A stretch of DNA of 64,000 bases from Pseudomonas grimontii (GCF_007858185.1 NZ_VFES01000005.1:186001-250000); one strand, 5' to 3'; positions 1 to 9,010 are shown, numbered from the stretch's first letter. Notes: generated by a model not told the origin, from the letters alone. Made by a program: numbers and translations.

Positions 1-643
1 CTGATAAAGCTAGTAAGTTCCTGCGGCCGATGTACGCCAGGAAGCCACTCAGCCCGAGCACGAACGCTAGATACAGGGTGACACTGATGACCGTGGTGCG
101 GGTCACTTCTTGATTGCGCGTGATGCGGAACTGCTGCTCCATCGCCACCGCTTCCTCATATTCCTTGCGGATCTCATCGGTCAGGCGCTTGCCACGGCCG
201 GCCTTGACCGCGCTGCGGTAGTCTCCACTCTCGCGCTGCATATCAATCATCGACTGGGCGTATTTGTTCCACTCCAGTTGCAACGCTTCCAGGCGCTTGA
301 GGCGATCCACCTGCTGCGGGTTATCCGCCACCAGGCCCTGCAAATTGCGCAAGTCGGCAATGATTCGCGGCTTGGCCACTTCGTACGGGTCGAGGAAGTG
401 CTCGTCACCGGTGATCAGGAAACCGCGCATGCCGGTTTCCAGGTCGACCGTCAGCTTTGACGTCTCGTTGAGGTTGTTGATGACCCGATCGGTGTGCTCC
501 ACCCACTGGATCACCGACAGCAAATAGGTGATCAGACAAACGAAAAACACCGCGCTGAGCACGCCCACACTCAGGGGCAATGCCACGTTTCGGCTCAGCA
601 GTGTACGAAAGCTCTGTTCATCGACGGACGACGCGGGAGTCAT
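1..643 (-). CDS. CHASE3-domain membrane sensor, N-terminal part
   Basis: This gene reads leftward off the window, so only about 214 N-terminal residues are seen. The protein opens with a short cytoplasmic stretch and a first membrane helix (LSVGVLSAVFFVCLITYLLS, about residues 23-42). A periplasmic helical region follows with the CHASE3 hallmark TGMRGFLITGDEHFLDPY, and a second membrane helix (VISVTLYLAFVLGLSGFLAY) lies near the truncation. CHASE3 domains sit at the front of histidine kinases, diguanylate cyclases and chemoreceptors; the output domain is outside the window. I chose the ATG at 643 because AAGG lies 7 bases upstream; an in-frame ATG at 649 is too close to it. It diverges from a response regulator gene, so a kinase is the most likely identity, but that is inference. 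Confidence 0.75.
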   Translation of the reverse strand, partial: MTPASSVDEQSFRTLLSRNVALPLSVGVLSAVFFVCLITYLLSVIQWVEHTDRVINNLNETSKLTVDLETGMRGFLITGDEHFLDPYEVAKPRIIADLRNLQGLVADNPQQVDRLKRLEALQLEWNKYAQSMIDMQRESGDYRSAVKAGRGKRLTDEIRKEYEEAVAMEQQFRITRNQEVTRTTVISVTLYLAFVLGLSGFLAYIGRRNLLALS

Positions 644-649
644 GGGCAT

Positions 650-938
650 GCCTTGGCCAAATACGGAAAAACCGGGAGTTTGCCCCAAAGTTGCGGTTGA
701 ACGCTATTTTTCTGCCAGCTCAGCGTGTAATTGACACGTCGAGCGAGAGGAGGCTGAGGGTAGTACGTTGTTTCCAGCCCAGAACAAACCCATGGTCACC
801 TTGGAAAGAGACAATGCTGTGCGGTGTCGGCACAATGCGCATGCCAAGGGAACTTGGCTTGATCAAGGAGACTCACTACTGCGGTGTCCTTTTGAATTTT
901 TTATTACCTGCTCCCCCCTCTTCTCAGGAATTCCCATT
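650..938. other. Intergenic region between divergent sensor and regulator
   Basis: This stretch separates the leftward CHASE3 sensor from the rightward receiver protein and must hold the promoters of both. I see no convincing -35/-10 pair, repeat or small gene. The longer in-frame extension of the regulator ORF (to 768) lacks receiver homology and a ribosome binding site. Confidence 0.4.
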
Positions 939-1304
939 ATGCCCGCGTCAGCCTCCACCATCCTTGTAGTCGAAGACGACGCCATCGTGCGCATGCTGAT
1001 CGTCGATGTACTCGAAGAGCTGGAGTTCAGTGTGCTTGAGGCGGCCGACGCTAAAGCGGCGCTCGCGGTCGTTGAAAACTCCGCTCAGGTGATCGACCTG
1101 ATGATGACCGACGTGGGCCTGCCGGACATGGACGGCAAGCAACTGGCAACCCGTGTGCGTGAACTACGCCCGGCTCTGCCTATCCTGTTTGCCAGCGGCT
1201 ATGCCGAAAGTATCGACGTCCCTGCCGGCATGCAGGTGATTGCCAAACCGTTCTCGATCGACCAGTTGCGCGATAAAGTCAAATCGATGCTGCCTGCCGC
1301 CTGA
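939..1304 (+). CDS. Single-domain response regulator (CheY-like receiver)
   Basis: The 121-residue protein is a lone receiver domain without an output domain. The acidic pocket (VVEDD, D13/D14), the phospho-acceptor D58 in MMTDVGLPDMDG, the switch residue S86 in LFASGY and the conserved lysine K103 in IAKPFS are all present, so it should be phosphorylated by a histidine kinase. The start at 939 fits AGGA at 926-929. It diverges from the CHASE3 sensor gene, which suggests a cognate pair, possibly within a hybrid-kinase phosphorelay. A GC-rich hairpin (1322-1340) follows the stop, without a T-run. Confidence 0.88.
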   Translation: MPASASTILVVEDDAIVRMLIVDVLEELEFSVLEAADAKAALAVVENSAQVIDLMMTDVGLPDMDGKQLATRVRELRPALPILFASGYAESIDVPAGMQVIAKPFSIDQLRDKVKSMLPAA

Positions 1305-1581
1305 CCCCTCTTTTGCGCATCGCCGCCCAGCACGGGCGGCTATTCCCCCCCTCTTTACCCACCTGTGAAACGCCCGTACTCGCGCCCTCCTTCGTTTGGA
1401 TGCCTGGCGCGCCTGCATTTAGCTGCTCGCTTGAGCCGCAGTGGACCGTGGCGTGCAAAGACGACGGCTGGCCGCAGTTCACGTTATTCGCAGGGATTAA
1501 CGTGACGTTCGGGAAATAAAACAGGAAACTCGTCGCCTTTATTCCCCGTCAGTCAAACGAACTTTGGAAGGACGCAACAAC

Positions 1582-2982
1582 ATGATTGGAAAACCGACGC
1601 GCCTGCTGTTGGCGAGCCTCTCGATACTCATGAGTTCCGGCGCCTGGGCCGATTTCACCGCTACCCCCAGCGAAGCGCGGGCCATTGCCAAGGAAGCCTA
1701 CCTGTATGGCTACCCGGTGGTGGAGATGTACAAGACGCTCTACACCCAGGCCGTTGATAAGGGCGGCGCCAACTTCAAGGCGCCGTTCAACCATATCGGC
1801 AATACCGCCCAGGTGCTCACCCCCAAGGACACCGCGTTCGTGACGCCGAACCTGGACACGCCCTACTCGTTTGTCTGGATGGACCTGCGCAGCGAGCCGC
1901 TGGTGCTGACGCTGCCCAAGATCGAAGACGACCGTTACTACTCGGTGCAATTGATCGACCTCTACACGCAGAACATCGCCTACCTGGGCACCCGCAGCAC
2001 CGGCAACAACGGCGGTCACTACATGATTGCTGGCCCGGACTGGAAAGGTCAGCAGCCGGTGAACGTCGACCGCGTGGTCTACAGCGAAAGCAACATCGCC
2101 TACGCCCTCTACCGCACGCAGTTGTTCGACGAGAAGGACCTGAACAAGGTCAAGCAGATCCAGAACGGCTACAAAGTCCAGTCCCTGAGCAACTACGTGA
2201 AGCAAGCTGCGCCGGCCAAGGCGCCAAAGGTCGCATGGCCCAAGCCCATGGCGACCATGACCGAAGGCCCGCAGCTGTTTCGCTACCTGAACTTCATGCT
2301 GGCCTTCGCCGCGCCCCAGGACAGCGAGAAAGACCTGCTGGCGCGTTTCGCCAAGATCGGTATCGCCCCAGGCGCGCCCTTCAAGGTCAAGGAGTTGACC
2401 GCTGAGCAGCGCAAGGCCCTGGAAGACGGCATCTCCGATGCGCGCGCCGAGTTTGCCGCATTCAAAAAGGACAAGGTCGACACGCACCAGGTCGCCAATG
2501 GCGATTTGTATGGCAGCCGCGACCACTTGAACAATAACTACCTGTACCGCTACGCCGGTGCGGACATGGGGCTTTTCGGTAACTCCGGCGATGAAGTCGC
2601 TTACCTGAGCTACGTCAACGACAGCGAGGGCAAGCCTGCCAACGGTGCACGCCACAGCTACACCGTGCATTTCGCCAAGGACCAGTTGCCACCGGCCGAT
2701 GCGTTCTGGTCGCTGACCATGTACGACGCCAAGACCAAGCAACTGGTGCCCAACCACAAGAAACGTTACGTGATCAACTCGCACATGCTGTCCGGCCTCA
2801 AGCGGGACGCCGATGGCGGCCTGACCCTGGCCCTGCAGCACCACGAACCGCCGAAAGCCGAGCAGAGCAACTGGCTGCCGGCTCCACCCGGTCCGTTCTA
2901 CGCCATCCTGCGGATTTACCTGCCCAAGCCTGAGGTGGGTAACGGCCAGTGGAAACTGCCGCCATTGACGCCGCTTAAGTAA
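1582..2982 (+). CDS. DUF1254/DUF1214 domain exported protein
   Basis: The 466-residue protein has a clear Sec signal peptide (MIGKPTRLLLASLSILMSSG, cut after AWA) and should be periplasmic. The N-terminal half (about residues 40-200; AYLYGYPVVEMY, TPNLDTPYSFVWMDL) matches DUF1254, and the C-terminal part (about 330-450; WSLTMYDAKTKQLVPN, SNWLPAPPGPF) matches DUF1214. These domains usually occur together; their biochemical role is not firmly established. The start at 1582 follows AAGGA at 1568-1572; the longer reading from 1564 would spoil the signal peptide. It appears monocistronic. Confidence 0.85.
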   Translation: MIGKPTRLLLASLSILMSSGAWADFTATPSEARAIAKEAYLYGYPVVEMYKTLYTQAVDKGGANFKAPFNHIGNTAQVLTPKDTAFVTPNLDTPYSFVWMDLRSEPLVLTLPKIEDDRYYSVQLIDLYTQNIAYLGTRSTGNNGGHYMIAGPDWKGQQPVNVDRVVYSESNIAYALYRTQLFDEKDLNKVKQIQNGYKVQSLSNYVKQAAPAKAPKVAWPKPMATMTEGPQLFRYLNFMLAFAAPQDSEKDLLARFAKIGIAPGAPFKVKELTAEQRKALEDGISDARAEFAAFKKDKVDTHQVANGDLYGSRDHLNNNYLYRYAGADMGLFGNSGDEVAYLSYVNDSEGKPANGARHSYTVHFAKDQLPPADAFWSLTMYDAKTKQLVPNHKKRYVINSHMLSGLKRDADGGLTLALQHHEPPKAEQSNWLPAPPGPFYAILRIYLPKPEVGNGQWKLPPLTPLK

Positions 2983-3113
2983 CACCGCGTGCCCGGTCGC
3001 CGCAGGGTCAGGCCGGGCCAGCCCTACCGTGGGCTCTAACCCGTACTGGCGCTGGTTAATCAACCGGTAAAACAGGTAATGTGCGCGCGATTGTCTACGG
3101 AGTTGCACTGCAC

Positions 3114-4661
3114 ATGACTTGCTGGAATGTCCTTGGCCTGGCGCCGGATGCCGATAGCCGCACGATCAAGCGCCAATACGCCGCCCTGCTGAAGAAAACC
3201 CGGCCGGATGATGACCCCGAGGGTTTCCAGCGCCTGCGCGAGGCCTATGAGGCTGCGCTGGCGTGGAGCCAACGGCTGCAGGAAGTCGACGAAGTCGTCA
3301 TCGAAGCCCAGGGCGACACCCTTGCCGACCATTATCAGGCGGCAATGGCCGATGGCAATGCGCTGCCTTTTGAAATCCACCTGTTGCTGCGCGACATCGA
3401 AGGGCATCTGAACCCCGAAGAAACTCGCTGGGCCTTTGAAACCTTCAACTGGCTGACGGCCTGGCAGCGCCTGGAACTGCCCGGCGAGCTGATCGAAAAG
3501 CTCGAGCGCAAGCACCGCAGCGCGTTGCAGCAACCCTTGCGCCAGGCGCTTGAGCAAAAGGACGAGGCCGCCTTCCTGACTGCCTATGCCGCGCGCTCCG
3601 AGCATCCCTGGGTGAACAATCATCCGCATGCCGAGTGGTTCAACCAATGGCTGGCGCGCTTGTTGGCGCAGAGTCATTACTGGTCGAGCGCGGTGTTCGA
3701 CGCAGTGTGCGCTGGCCAAAACTGGCATGGCGGCAGCGGTCATGACTGCCCGGCGGAGGATTGGGCTCGGCTATTGCATCGCCAGCAAGGCCCGGTCTTC
3801 ATGGCACGCCAACGGGCACTGGCCGCCGAAGCGCCCAACAGCCCGCAACAACGGGCTGCCCGACTGCTACTGGCACCGATGAGCCTGGGTCAGCGCCGTG
3901 CCTTCGCCCAACGCTTCGATGAACATGACTGGAAAGCCTGCCAGGCACTCAGTGCAGATATCTACACCGAGCACGCGGCCGAAGCCGAAACGATGCCCGG
4001 CGGTATCGTGTATTTCTGGCAAGGGTGGGACACGGCCATGGATACCTGGCCCTGGATTGTCGCGCTGGTATTGAGCTGCCTGGTAGGCGTGTTGGTGAAT
4101 GCCGAGCCCCTGGCCGGCAACGTGCTGCCGACCTTGGGCTACGGCCTGCTGTGGTCGTTGGGCGCCGTGATCGGCGCCGGATTGGCTTGGCAGGTCTGGC
4201 GCCCGCTGGCTCATCAGTACCGCGTGCTCGATGAACGGCTCAGTGAGCGCCTGCCGCGCTGGTTTAGCCCTACTCACCTGCCGTTGTTGCCGATACGGGA
4301 CCTGCTGCCAGGGCTGGTCCTTGCCGCAGCGCTGGGTTACGCGTTCGGCCCGTTTGCCAGCCTGGCGCTGGTCGCGACCCTGGCGGTTATCGGCGTGATC
4401 AAGCGGCCCTTCATGAACAGCCACACCCCCTGGACCGCCCGCCACCCACGCTGGACGGCCCTGGGCATGGTGCTGTTGGGCATCAGTGGGATTGTGCTGT
4501 ACGCCGGCTTGACGGTGCTCGACAACCAGCAACACGTAACCCGTAACCAGGGCCTGCAACAGTGGACCGAACGCCTGTGCAGCCGCATGCCTCGCTCCGC
4601 CCCCGACTGCCAGGCGCCCGCCACCCAGGCACAGTGGTATGGTCAGGAGGCCGCGCAATGA
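3114..4661 (+). CDS. Membrane-anchored J-domain protein with RPD instead of HPD
   Basis: The 515-residue protein starts with a short J-like domain (residues 1-50: CWNVLGLAPDADSRTIKRQY, then LKKTRPDDDPEGFQRLREAY). The catalytic HPD that stimulates Hsp70/DnaK is RPD here (R30-P31-D32), so normal co-chaperone activity is doubtful. A long helical region follows, then four or five hydrophobic segments (for example WPWIVALVLSCLVGVLVN and LGMVLLGISGIVLYAGL) in the C-terminal third. The start at 3114 is supported by GGAG at 3099-3102. The stop overlaps the next gene's start (ATGA), so the two are translationally coupled and probably work together at the membrane. Confidence 0.75.
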   Translation: MTCWNVLGLAPDADSRTIKRQYAALLKKTRPDDDPEGFQRLREAYEAALAWSQRLQEVDEVVIEAQGDTLADHYQAAMADGNALPFEIHLLLRDIEGHLNPEETRWAFETFNWLTAWQRLELPGELIEKLERKHRSALQQPLRQALEQKDEAAFLTAYAARSEHPWVNNHPHAEWFNQWLARLLAQSHYWSSAVFDAVCAGQNWHGGSGHDCPAEDWARLLHRQQGPVFMARQRALAAEAPNSPQQRAARLLLAPMSLGQRRAFAQRFDEHDWKACQALSADIYTEHAAEAETMPGGIVYFWQGWDTAMDTWPWIVALVLSCLVGVLVNAEPLAGNVLPTLGYGLLWSLGAVIGAGLAWQVWRPLAHQYRVLDERLSERLPRWFSPTHLPLLPIRDLLPGLVLAAALGYAFGPFASLALVATLAVIGVIKRPFMNSHTPWTARHPRWTALGMVLLGISGIVLYAGLTVLDNQQHVTRNQGLQQWTERLCSRMPRSAPDCQAPATQAQWYGQEAAQ

Positions 4662-5641
4662 ATCCGAAATGGTTGTTACCCGTCAGCCTGGTATTGGGCC
4701 TGGGATTGCTCGGTGTGGCCGGGGCCACCAAACCGCTGCAACGTGTGCAATTATGGCTGGACCAACGGGACAGCCCTTCCACCGCAATGGCCAGCGCGTT
4801 GGCGCCGATCATTGATTGCGTGAACCGAATTGATCGCGATACGCGCCTGGCGTACTACCGTATGCGTTCGACACAGCCCGAAGCCCCCACCCAGGATAAG
4901 TTTGGCGACCGTAACGAGCCCGAGCCGCGCATTATACAGGCGGCGGTCTGTTCGCAGCTGTACACCCTCAAACTGGAGCGTCAGCAGCCCGGAAGCCACC
5001 TCGGCACTCTCGCCATGGTGTATGCCGACAAGCTGAATAAATTCACCTCCCTGGCGGACATGGTTGATCCGATACAAACCGAAGGTATGCCGTCGAACAT
5101 GCGTCAATGGGTGGCGCAAGCCATGAACAAGCGGATGGTCGGGGAATTGGCCAACCGGGGCGAAGAGTACCTGAGCGCGTCCGCTGCGTTACGCACCCAA
5201 TTGGAAAACGAAGACATCCATCTGCGCCCGGTACAACTGGCGCGACTCGAATCGCGCTTCGGCCGGGACCTGCATTGGCACCTGCTCAACCATATGATCG
5301 CGGCCCGTCAGGCGATGAACCAGATTGACCAGGGTGTACGCGACGCCAGCCTGACGCCCCAACAACTGCTCAGCTTGACTGAGACACTGCAACAGGCCAG
5401 CGATGCCAGCAAGGACTTCCTGGTTAAAATGCCGCGCAGCAAACGGGAGGAGGAAGCCACTCACCTCTGGTACGCCACCCGCTCGTCAGCCGACGCGTAC
5501 CTCCAGGCGTTGCGCACCCTGCATCAGGACTGGCGGGAACACGCCCCGCCACAGCAACTGAGTGATGACTACTACCTCATCACCCGTCGCTATGACGCCC
5601 TGCTCAGCTACTACAACAAACCCGCCAGGAATGCGTTCTAG
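4658..5641 (+). CDS. DUF3829 (YiiG-like) envelope protein
   Basis: The 327-residue protein starts with a hydrophobic segment (LLPVSLVLGLGLLGVAGA) that looks like an uncleaved anchor or signal peptide without a lipobox cysteine. The rest is charged and helical. Features such as IDCVNRIDRDTRLAYYR near residue 50 and the C-terminal YYLITRRYDALLSYYN fit DUF3829, the family of E. coli YiiG, whose function is unknown to me. The ATGA overlap with the J-domain gene and GGAGG at 4646-4650 indicate coupled translation. Confidence 0.7.
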   Translation: MNPKWLLPVSLVLGLGLLGVAGATKPLQRVQLWLDQRDSPSTAMASALAPIIDCVNRIDRDTRLAYYRMRSTQPEAPTQDKFGDRNEPEPRIIQAAVCSQLYTLKLERQQPGSHLGTLAMVYADKLNKFTSLADMVDPIQTEGMPSNMRQWVAQAMNKRMVGELANRGEEYLSASAALRTQLENEDIHLRPVQLARLESRFGRDLHWHLLNHMIAARQAMNQIDQGVRDASLTPQQLLSLTETLQQASDASKDFLVKMPRSKREEEATHLWYATRSSADAYLQALRTLHQDWREHAPPQQLSDDYYLITRRYDALLSYYNKPARNAF

Positions 5642-5644
5642 TCC

Positions 5645-6316
5645 CTAGTGTTTTTTCAGCTTCACATACGACTGATGCAGGTCCGACGCCCAGCCATCGA
5701 TCACGCCTTTCACGTCATCGGCCTTCATCACCTGCGAGTCGTTGGCCAGCGGCTTGCCGGTGCCCTTGCGCACCACTTGGGCGAGCACCTTGCCGTTGGC
5801 ACCATCGAGGAACTGCGCCTCGGTGCCGAGGGTGGTTTCCTGGTCGCGGATGCCGGTGCCGGTACTCACCGCCGCCGCCACCAGGGCCACAGGCACGAAT
5901 TCATAGGGCTTGAGGCCCTCAGTCTTGCTGCTGACGGCGGTGATCGCCGCACGCACCACGATCACACCGGGGCCGGGGCCGTTGGCCAGGGGCACTGATT
6001 TGCCCAGCTCACGCTTGAGCGCCTGGTTGAAGTAAGTGTTGATGCCATTGAGGGTGCTGTCGGGGATTTTCGCGGTGGCCTGGGGCTTGGGGTAGAACTG
6101 CGTCGGTTCGATGTACACCGCGGTGTAGCGGCTCAGGTCGAGTTTGGGGTCGACCCAGCGCATCACCTCGGCCCCCGAAGGCGACTTGGCTTCCTTGAGC
6201 TGGCTGTAGTCGGAAAGGAAGCCTGAGTACTCGTCCGGTTGGGTGACCTTGCTGGCGCAGCCAGCCATTGCGATTGAAGCCACGCACAGCGTACTGATCA
6301 TTAGCCTTAGTTTCAT
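5645..6316 (-). CDS. DUF3313 family lipoprotein
   Basis: The 223-residue protein carries a lipoprotein signal peptide with lipobox SIAMAGC, so it should be acylated and membrane-anchored. The body (YTAVYIEPTQFYP, LNGINTYFNQALKRELG) matches DUF3313, a family of uncharacterised lipoproteins that often share a fold with outer-membrane assembly accessory proteins. Two adjacent ATGs are possible. The inner one at 6316 has AAGGAG 7 bases away, while the outer at 6319 is only about 4 away. It converges on the DUF3829 gene with only 3 bases between the stops. Confidence 0.78.
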   Translation of the reverse strand: MKLRLMISTLCVASIAMAGCASKVTQPDEYSGFLSDYSQLKEAKSPSGAEVMRWVDPKLDLSRYTAVYIEPTQFYPKPQATAKIPDSTLNGINTYFNQALKRELGKSVPLANGPGPGVIVVRAAITAVSSKTEGLKPYEFVPVALVAAAVSTGTGIRDQETTLGTEAQFLDGANGKVLAQVVRKGTGKPLANDSQVMKADDVKGVIDGWASDLHQSYVKLKKH

Positions 6317-6449
6317 CATTGAACTCCTTGGCGATCATCATCGAAACATGGAGCTGTAGGTATAGCCAATCCTGGGCAAAAAATACTTATTTCCACCCAG
6401 TGTTTGACACGCCTGCGGCCCGCATCGACGCTGTACGAAGCGGTAGCCC

Positions 6450-6944
6450 TCAGCCGCGTTCGCGCGGAATCAGGCTCTGCAACTGCGTGGCCAGGAAGTT
6501 GGCGTCGAAGCCAAAGGTGTCCGGGTCCTTGAGGCCATTGGTTTTCTTCCACAGCCAGTCGTTTTTGTCGGCCGGCAGTACCAGCGACACGCTGCCGTGA
6601 CGGGCAGCGGTCAAGCCCATCACCGACACTGAGATTGAACCGCCCACGCCCATGACCTCGGGCACGAACTCCACGGTTTTTCCGGTGATCTGCACCAGCA
6701 GCTTTTCGGTCTTGAAGGTCGACGTCTCCACCGGCACGCTCGGCCCGCTGGCGATATAGGCTTCACGGTGCACCTCCAGCAAGCCGACGGTCTTGACCGG
6801 TTCCAGCCATTGCTCTATCTGCCCGAACAACTCGCCAAGCTTTTGCGCCCAACGGGCCGACTGCACATCGAACTGCTGCTTCTTGTGCGCTTCGCTATCG
6901 GCGTAATGACGAAGCATCTCGCCCAGTTGCTGTACATCGTCCAT
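6450..6944 (-). CDS. Conserved hypothetical protein, 164 residues
   Basis: I do not recognise this family. The protein has an N-terminal helical segment (VQQLGEMLRHYADSEAHKKQ) and a central beta-rich segment (ETSTFKTEKLLVQITGKTVE), with no signal peptide or membrane helix, so it is probably cytoplasmic. An AAGGAG just before the ATG at 6944 fixes the start; the reading from 6986 lacks such a site. It faces the same way as the DUF3313 lipoprotein gene 130 bases downstream but need not share its transcript. Confidence 0.65.
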   Translation of the reverse strand: MDDVQQLGEMLRHYADSEAHKKQQFDVQSARWAQKLGELFGQIEQWLEPVKTVGLLEVHREAYIASGPSVPVETSTFKTEKLLVQITGKTVEFVPEVMGVGGSISVSVMGLTAARHGSVSLVLPADKNDWLWKKTNGLKDPDTFGFDANFLATQLQSLIPRERG

Positions 6945-7115
6945 TGCGGATCTCCTTGGGTGAGCCAGGTTGCAAAGCGCGATCATGGCAGATGCGCCCG
7001 CTCGGCGTATGACTAAACACCGGCCTGAGGCATGGGTCGTCGTTTACAGCTGGATGAACTCCAACCCGGGCGACCCGGCCTCAACGTGAATGCAATGGAG
7101 GGTGCAGTTAACGGG

Positions 7116-7457
7116 CTAGCCCTGGGCTGCGCTTTCACGGGCGGGGTAATACGCTACGGCTGAACGATGAACCGCGCGCCTGCTAACGTAGGCGCCGTAG
7201 TCGATGTGCAATTCCTTCGTCTTGGGAAGTTGGCTCTTATCAACCACGAGTTCCATGGGTTGCTTCAAGCTGCCTTCTTCCAGGCTCAGGTAGACGGCAA
7301 TGCCATGCCCCAGGTGCGTGCGAAAGAAGAACACCACTTCCTGTCCCTTTTCTAGCCCAGGAATCGCCGGCGCGGTGACTATGAGCTCTTTCTCGGTATC
7401 GGTAATCAGCGCAGCAGGCAGTCCATCGAAGCTAATAATCTTGTATACATTTGGCAT
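7116..7457 (-). CDS. Hypothetical protein, 113 residues
   Basis: I do not recognise this protein. It is rich in beta-forming stretches (AALITDTEKELIVTAPAI, QEVVFFFRTHLGHGIAVYL), soluble, and has no signal peptide. GAGGA lies 7 bases before the ATG at 7457. It is the first gene downstream of the terpenoid genes on the same strand, about 100 bases after idi, so read-through from that cluster is possible, but nothing in the protein suggests a role in terpene chemistry. Confidence 0.55.
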   Translation of the reverse strand: MPNVYKIISFDGLPAALITDTEKELIVTAPAIPGLEKGQEVVFFFRTHLGHGIAVYLSLEEGSLKQPMELVVDKSQLPKTKELHIDYGAYVSRRAVHRSAVAYYPARESAAQG

Positions 7458-7560
7458 GTGGCAATCCTCATCATGTTAAGGGACCAAGCCTTCAAGGCGC
7501 AGGCCTGGCCTCTATTAACAAGGCCAAATTACTTGCCGTCTACTGTCAGAAGTAACAGGT

Positions 7561-8139
7561 TTATACGTGTCCTGACGGTGTCGTATTCCCCTCCGGGCAG
7601 ATCTGCAATGCCGGCGTATCGAACGAAGGGTGTTCCGATAAAAGACGATGCCACTCCATTCGAAACCAGGGCGTGAATTGCCCTTGTGACGCTGAAAGTC
7701 GAGCTGATATTTCGGCTCGCGTCCACCACTTGATCTCGCTGACTTCTTCAGTTGCCGGGCAGACCACAGCGTCAGATTGCGCAACCAATACATGACATAA
7801 CTCATGTTCCGCACCGATCGAACCAAAGTGGGCATGGTACTCAAAACTATATAAAAACCGGCTGGAGGCAGAGATGCCTAATTCTTCACGCAGACGACGA
7901 GACGCAGCATCCAGAATAGTCTCTCCCGGTGCCGGATGACTGCAGCACGCATTCGACCAAAAACCTGGCCAAAGCATTTTACCTGCGGCACGACGTTGAA
8001 GCAGATGACGCCCTTCACTGTCGATCAGATGCACTGAAAATGCGCGATGCAGCTTTCCCTCTCCCAAGTGTGCGATGCGTTTGTCACACACTCCGATCTG
8101 TACATCATTGGCATCAACTAACACTACATCATTGGTCAT
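7561..8139 (-). CDS. idi: Isopentenyl-diphosphate delta-isomerase, type I
   Basis: The 192-residue enzyme interconverts isopentenyl and dimethylallyl diphosphate, balancing the C5 pools for prenyl diphosphate synthesis. The Nudix fold is visible: LHRAFSVHLID, the catalytic-cysteine region SNACCSHPAPGE, the Nudix-like helix ASRRLREELGI, and the metal-binding segment GAEHELCHVLVA. A start at 8139 (MTNDVV) has AAGGGA 8-9 bases upstream; the longer form from 8160 is less likely. Pseudomonads make IPP and DMAPP by the MEP pathway, where Idi is dispensable, so an idi gene next to a terpene cyclase points to boosted precursor supply for this locus. Base composition is less GC-rich than the flanks, consistent with acquisition by transfer. 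Confidence 0.9.
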   Translation of the reverse strand: MTNDVVLVDANDVQIGVCDKRIAHLGEGKLHRAFSVHLIDSEGRHLLQRRAAGKMLWPGFWSNACCSHPAPGETILDAASRRLREELGISASSRFLYSFEYHAHFGSIGAEHELCHVLVAQSDAVVCPATEEVSEIKWWTRAEISARLSASQGQFTPWFRMEWHRLLSEHPSFDTPALQICPEGNTTPSGHV

Positions 8140-8174
8140 TCTGTATTCCCTTCGGTGCAATTACGCGCGCCCTC

Positions 8175-8202
8175 CCCCGCACACTGTTTTCAGTGTGCGG
8201 GG
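8175..8202 (-). promoter_or_regulatory. Intercistronic perfect hairpin in terpenoid operon
   Basis: A 12-bp perfect stem (CCCCGCACACTG / CAGTGTGCGGGG) with a TTTT loop lies between the methyltransferase stop and the idi start. No T-run follows in the minus direction, so it is not a standard intrinsic terminator. An mRNA-stability or partial-attenuation element is plausible. Confidence 0.5.
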
Positions 8203-8212
8203 TTTACCCAAG

Positions 8213-9010
8213 TCAGCGGACTCGTCCCCAGGCGCTGACGAATGTCAACGCCGCGGCGGTAAACGCGGAGTCGTCACGCAGACGGGCCATGGCATCAAGG
8301 TCGTCTTGAGTGAGTAACTTGAGTTTCAGCAGAGCAGGCCCAGCCTGTGCGGTGGTTGCAGCCCAGAAGGCATCGGCTGGGCTTTTGTCTCCGATTCGGC
8401 CTTCAAAGGTGCAATGCCCAACGTTGGAGAGTCCCCGATCACGTAACTGGCCGGGGAGAGTGTCGGCCCAGAGCATATCGGAACCGATGGACTGCTCCAG
8501 GAGGGTAACTCCGGCCTGGGCTACTTTTCGGAACACAGGGTTCGCCGCTATCAAGCTCGGTCGCAGACTCACGTCTTCGATCACCAGCCAACCACCCGGG
8601 CGGACCCAAGTGATGGCTCGCGTCAATATGTCCTCGCGTTCGGTGAGGTGGCACAGAAGCGCGCGGATGTGCACCACGTCAAAGGAGGCAGCAGGAAAAT
8701 CATCGGTCGCCGCATTATGGGTCATCACCCGAATGCGAGGAATATTGGTCAGGAATCGAGTGTCGATGTCGGTGGCGGTGACGGTCGCGTTGGGATAGCG
8801 CTTGCTCAGCCAGCGGGCGAGCGATCCAGCACCGGCGCCGAGATCGAGGATGGCAGGCTTGCCCGGAAGATCCAGCTGATCGAAAACCGCTTGGCTCAAC
8901 GGGTCAAAGGCACGCTCCAGGGTGCGTAACCGTTCCAATTGGCCTGCGTGCTGATCAGCAAGATAACTGTTGGTGTAGCCGGGCTCCTTGGCAAAGTCAG
9001 TAATGGTCAC
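8213..9010 (-). CDS. SAM-dependent methyltransferase of the terpenoid locus
   Basis: The 265-residue class I methyltransferase has SAM motif I ILDLGAGAGS (residues 54-63), the acidic loop TATDID (78-83), a post-I segment FPAASFDVVHIRALLCHL, and motif III RPGGWLVIEDVSL. Its GTG start overlaps the stop of the cyclase-P450 gene (GTGA at 9010-9007), implying coupled translation and a shared pathway. Two roles fit: C-methylation of a prenyl diphosphate before cyclisation, as in the 2-methylisoborneol, 2-methylenebornane and sodorifen pathways, or O-methylation of a hydroxyl or carboxyl made by the P450. The sequence looks more like a general small-molecule methyltransferase than the classical GPP C-methyltransferases as I remember them, so I leave the substrate open. 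Confidence 0.82.
   Translation of the reverse strand: MTITDFAKEPGYTNSYLADQHAGQLERLRTLERAFDPLSQAVFDQLDLPGKPAILDLGAGAGSLARWLSKRYPNATVTATDIDTRFLTNIPRIRVMTHNAATDDFPAASFDVVHIRALLCHLTEREDILTRAITWVRPGGWLVIEDVSLRPSLIAANPVFRKVAQAGVTLLEQSIGSDMLWADTLPGQLRDRGLSNVGHCTFEGRIGDKSPADAFWAATTAQAGPALLKLKLLTQDDLDAMARLRDDSAFTAAALTFVSAWGRVR

Noticed and set aside
1322-1340. Intrinsic terminator after the response regulator
   Set aside because: GCCGCCC-AGCAC-GGGCGGC forms a stem, but no T-run follows, so it was mentioned only in the gene entry.
1549-3108. A 519-residue minus-strand reading frame opposite the DUF1254 gene
   Set aside because: It is the shadow of a GC-rich real gene: no domain, no signal, no ribosome binding site, and histidine/valine-rich shadow composition.
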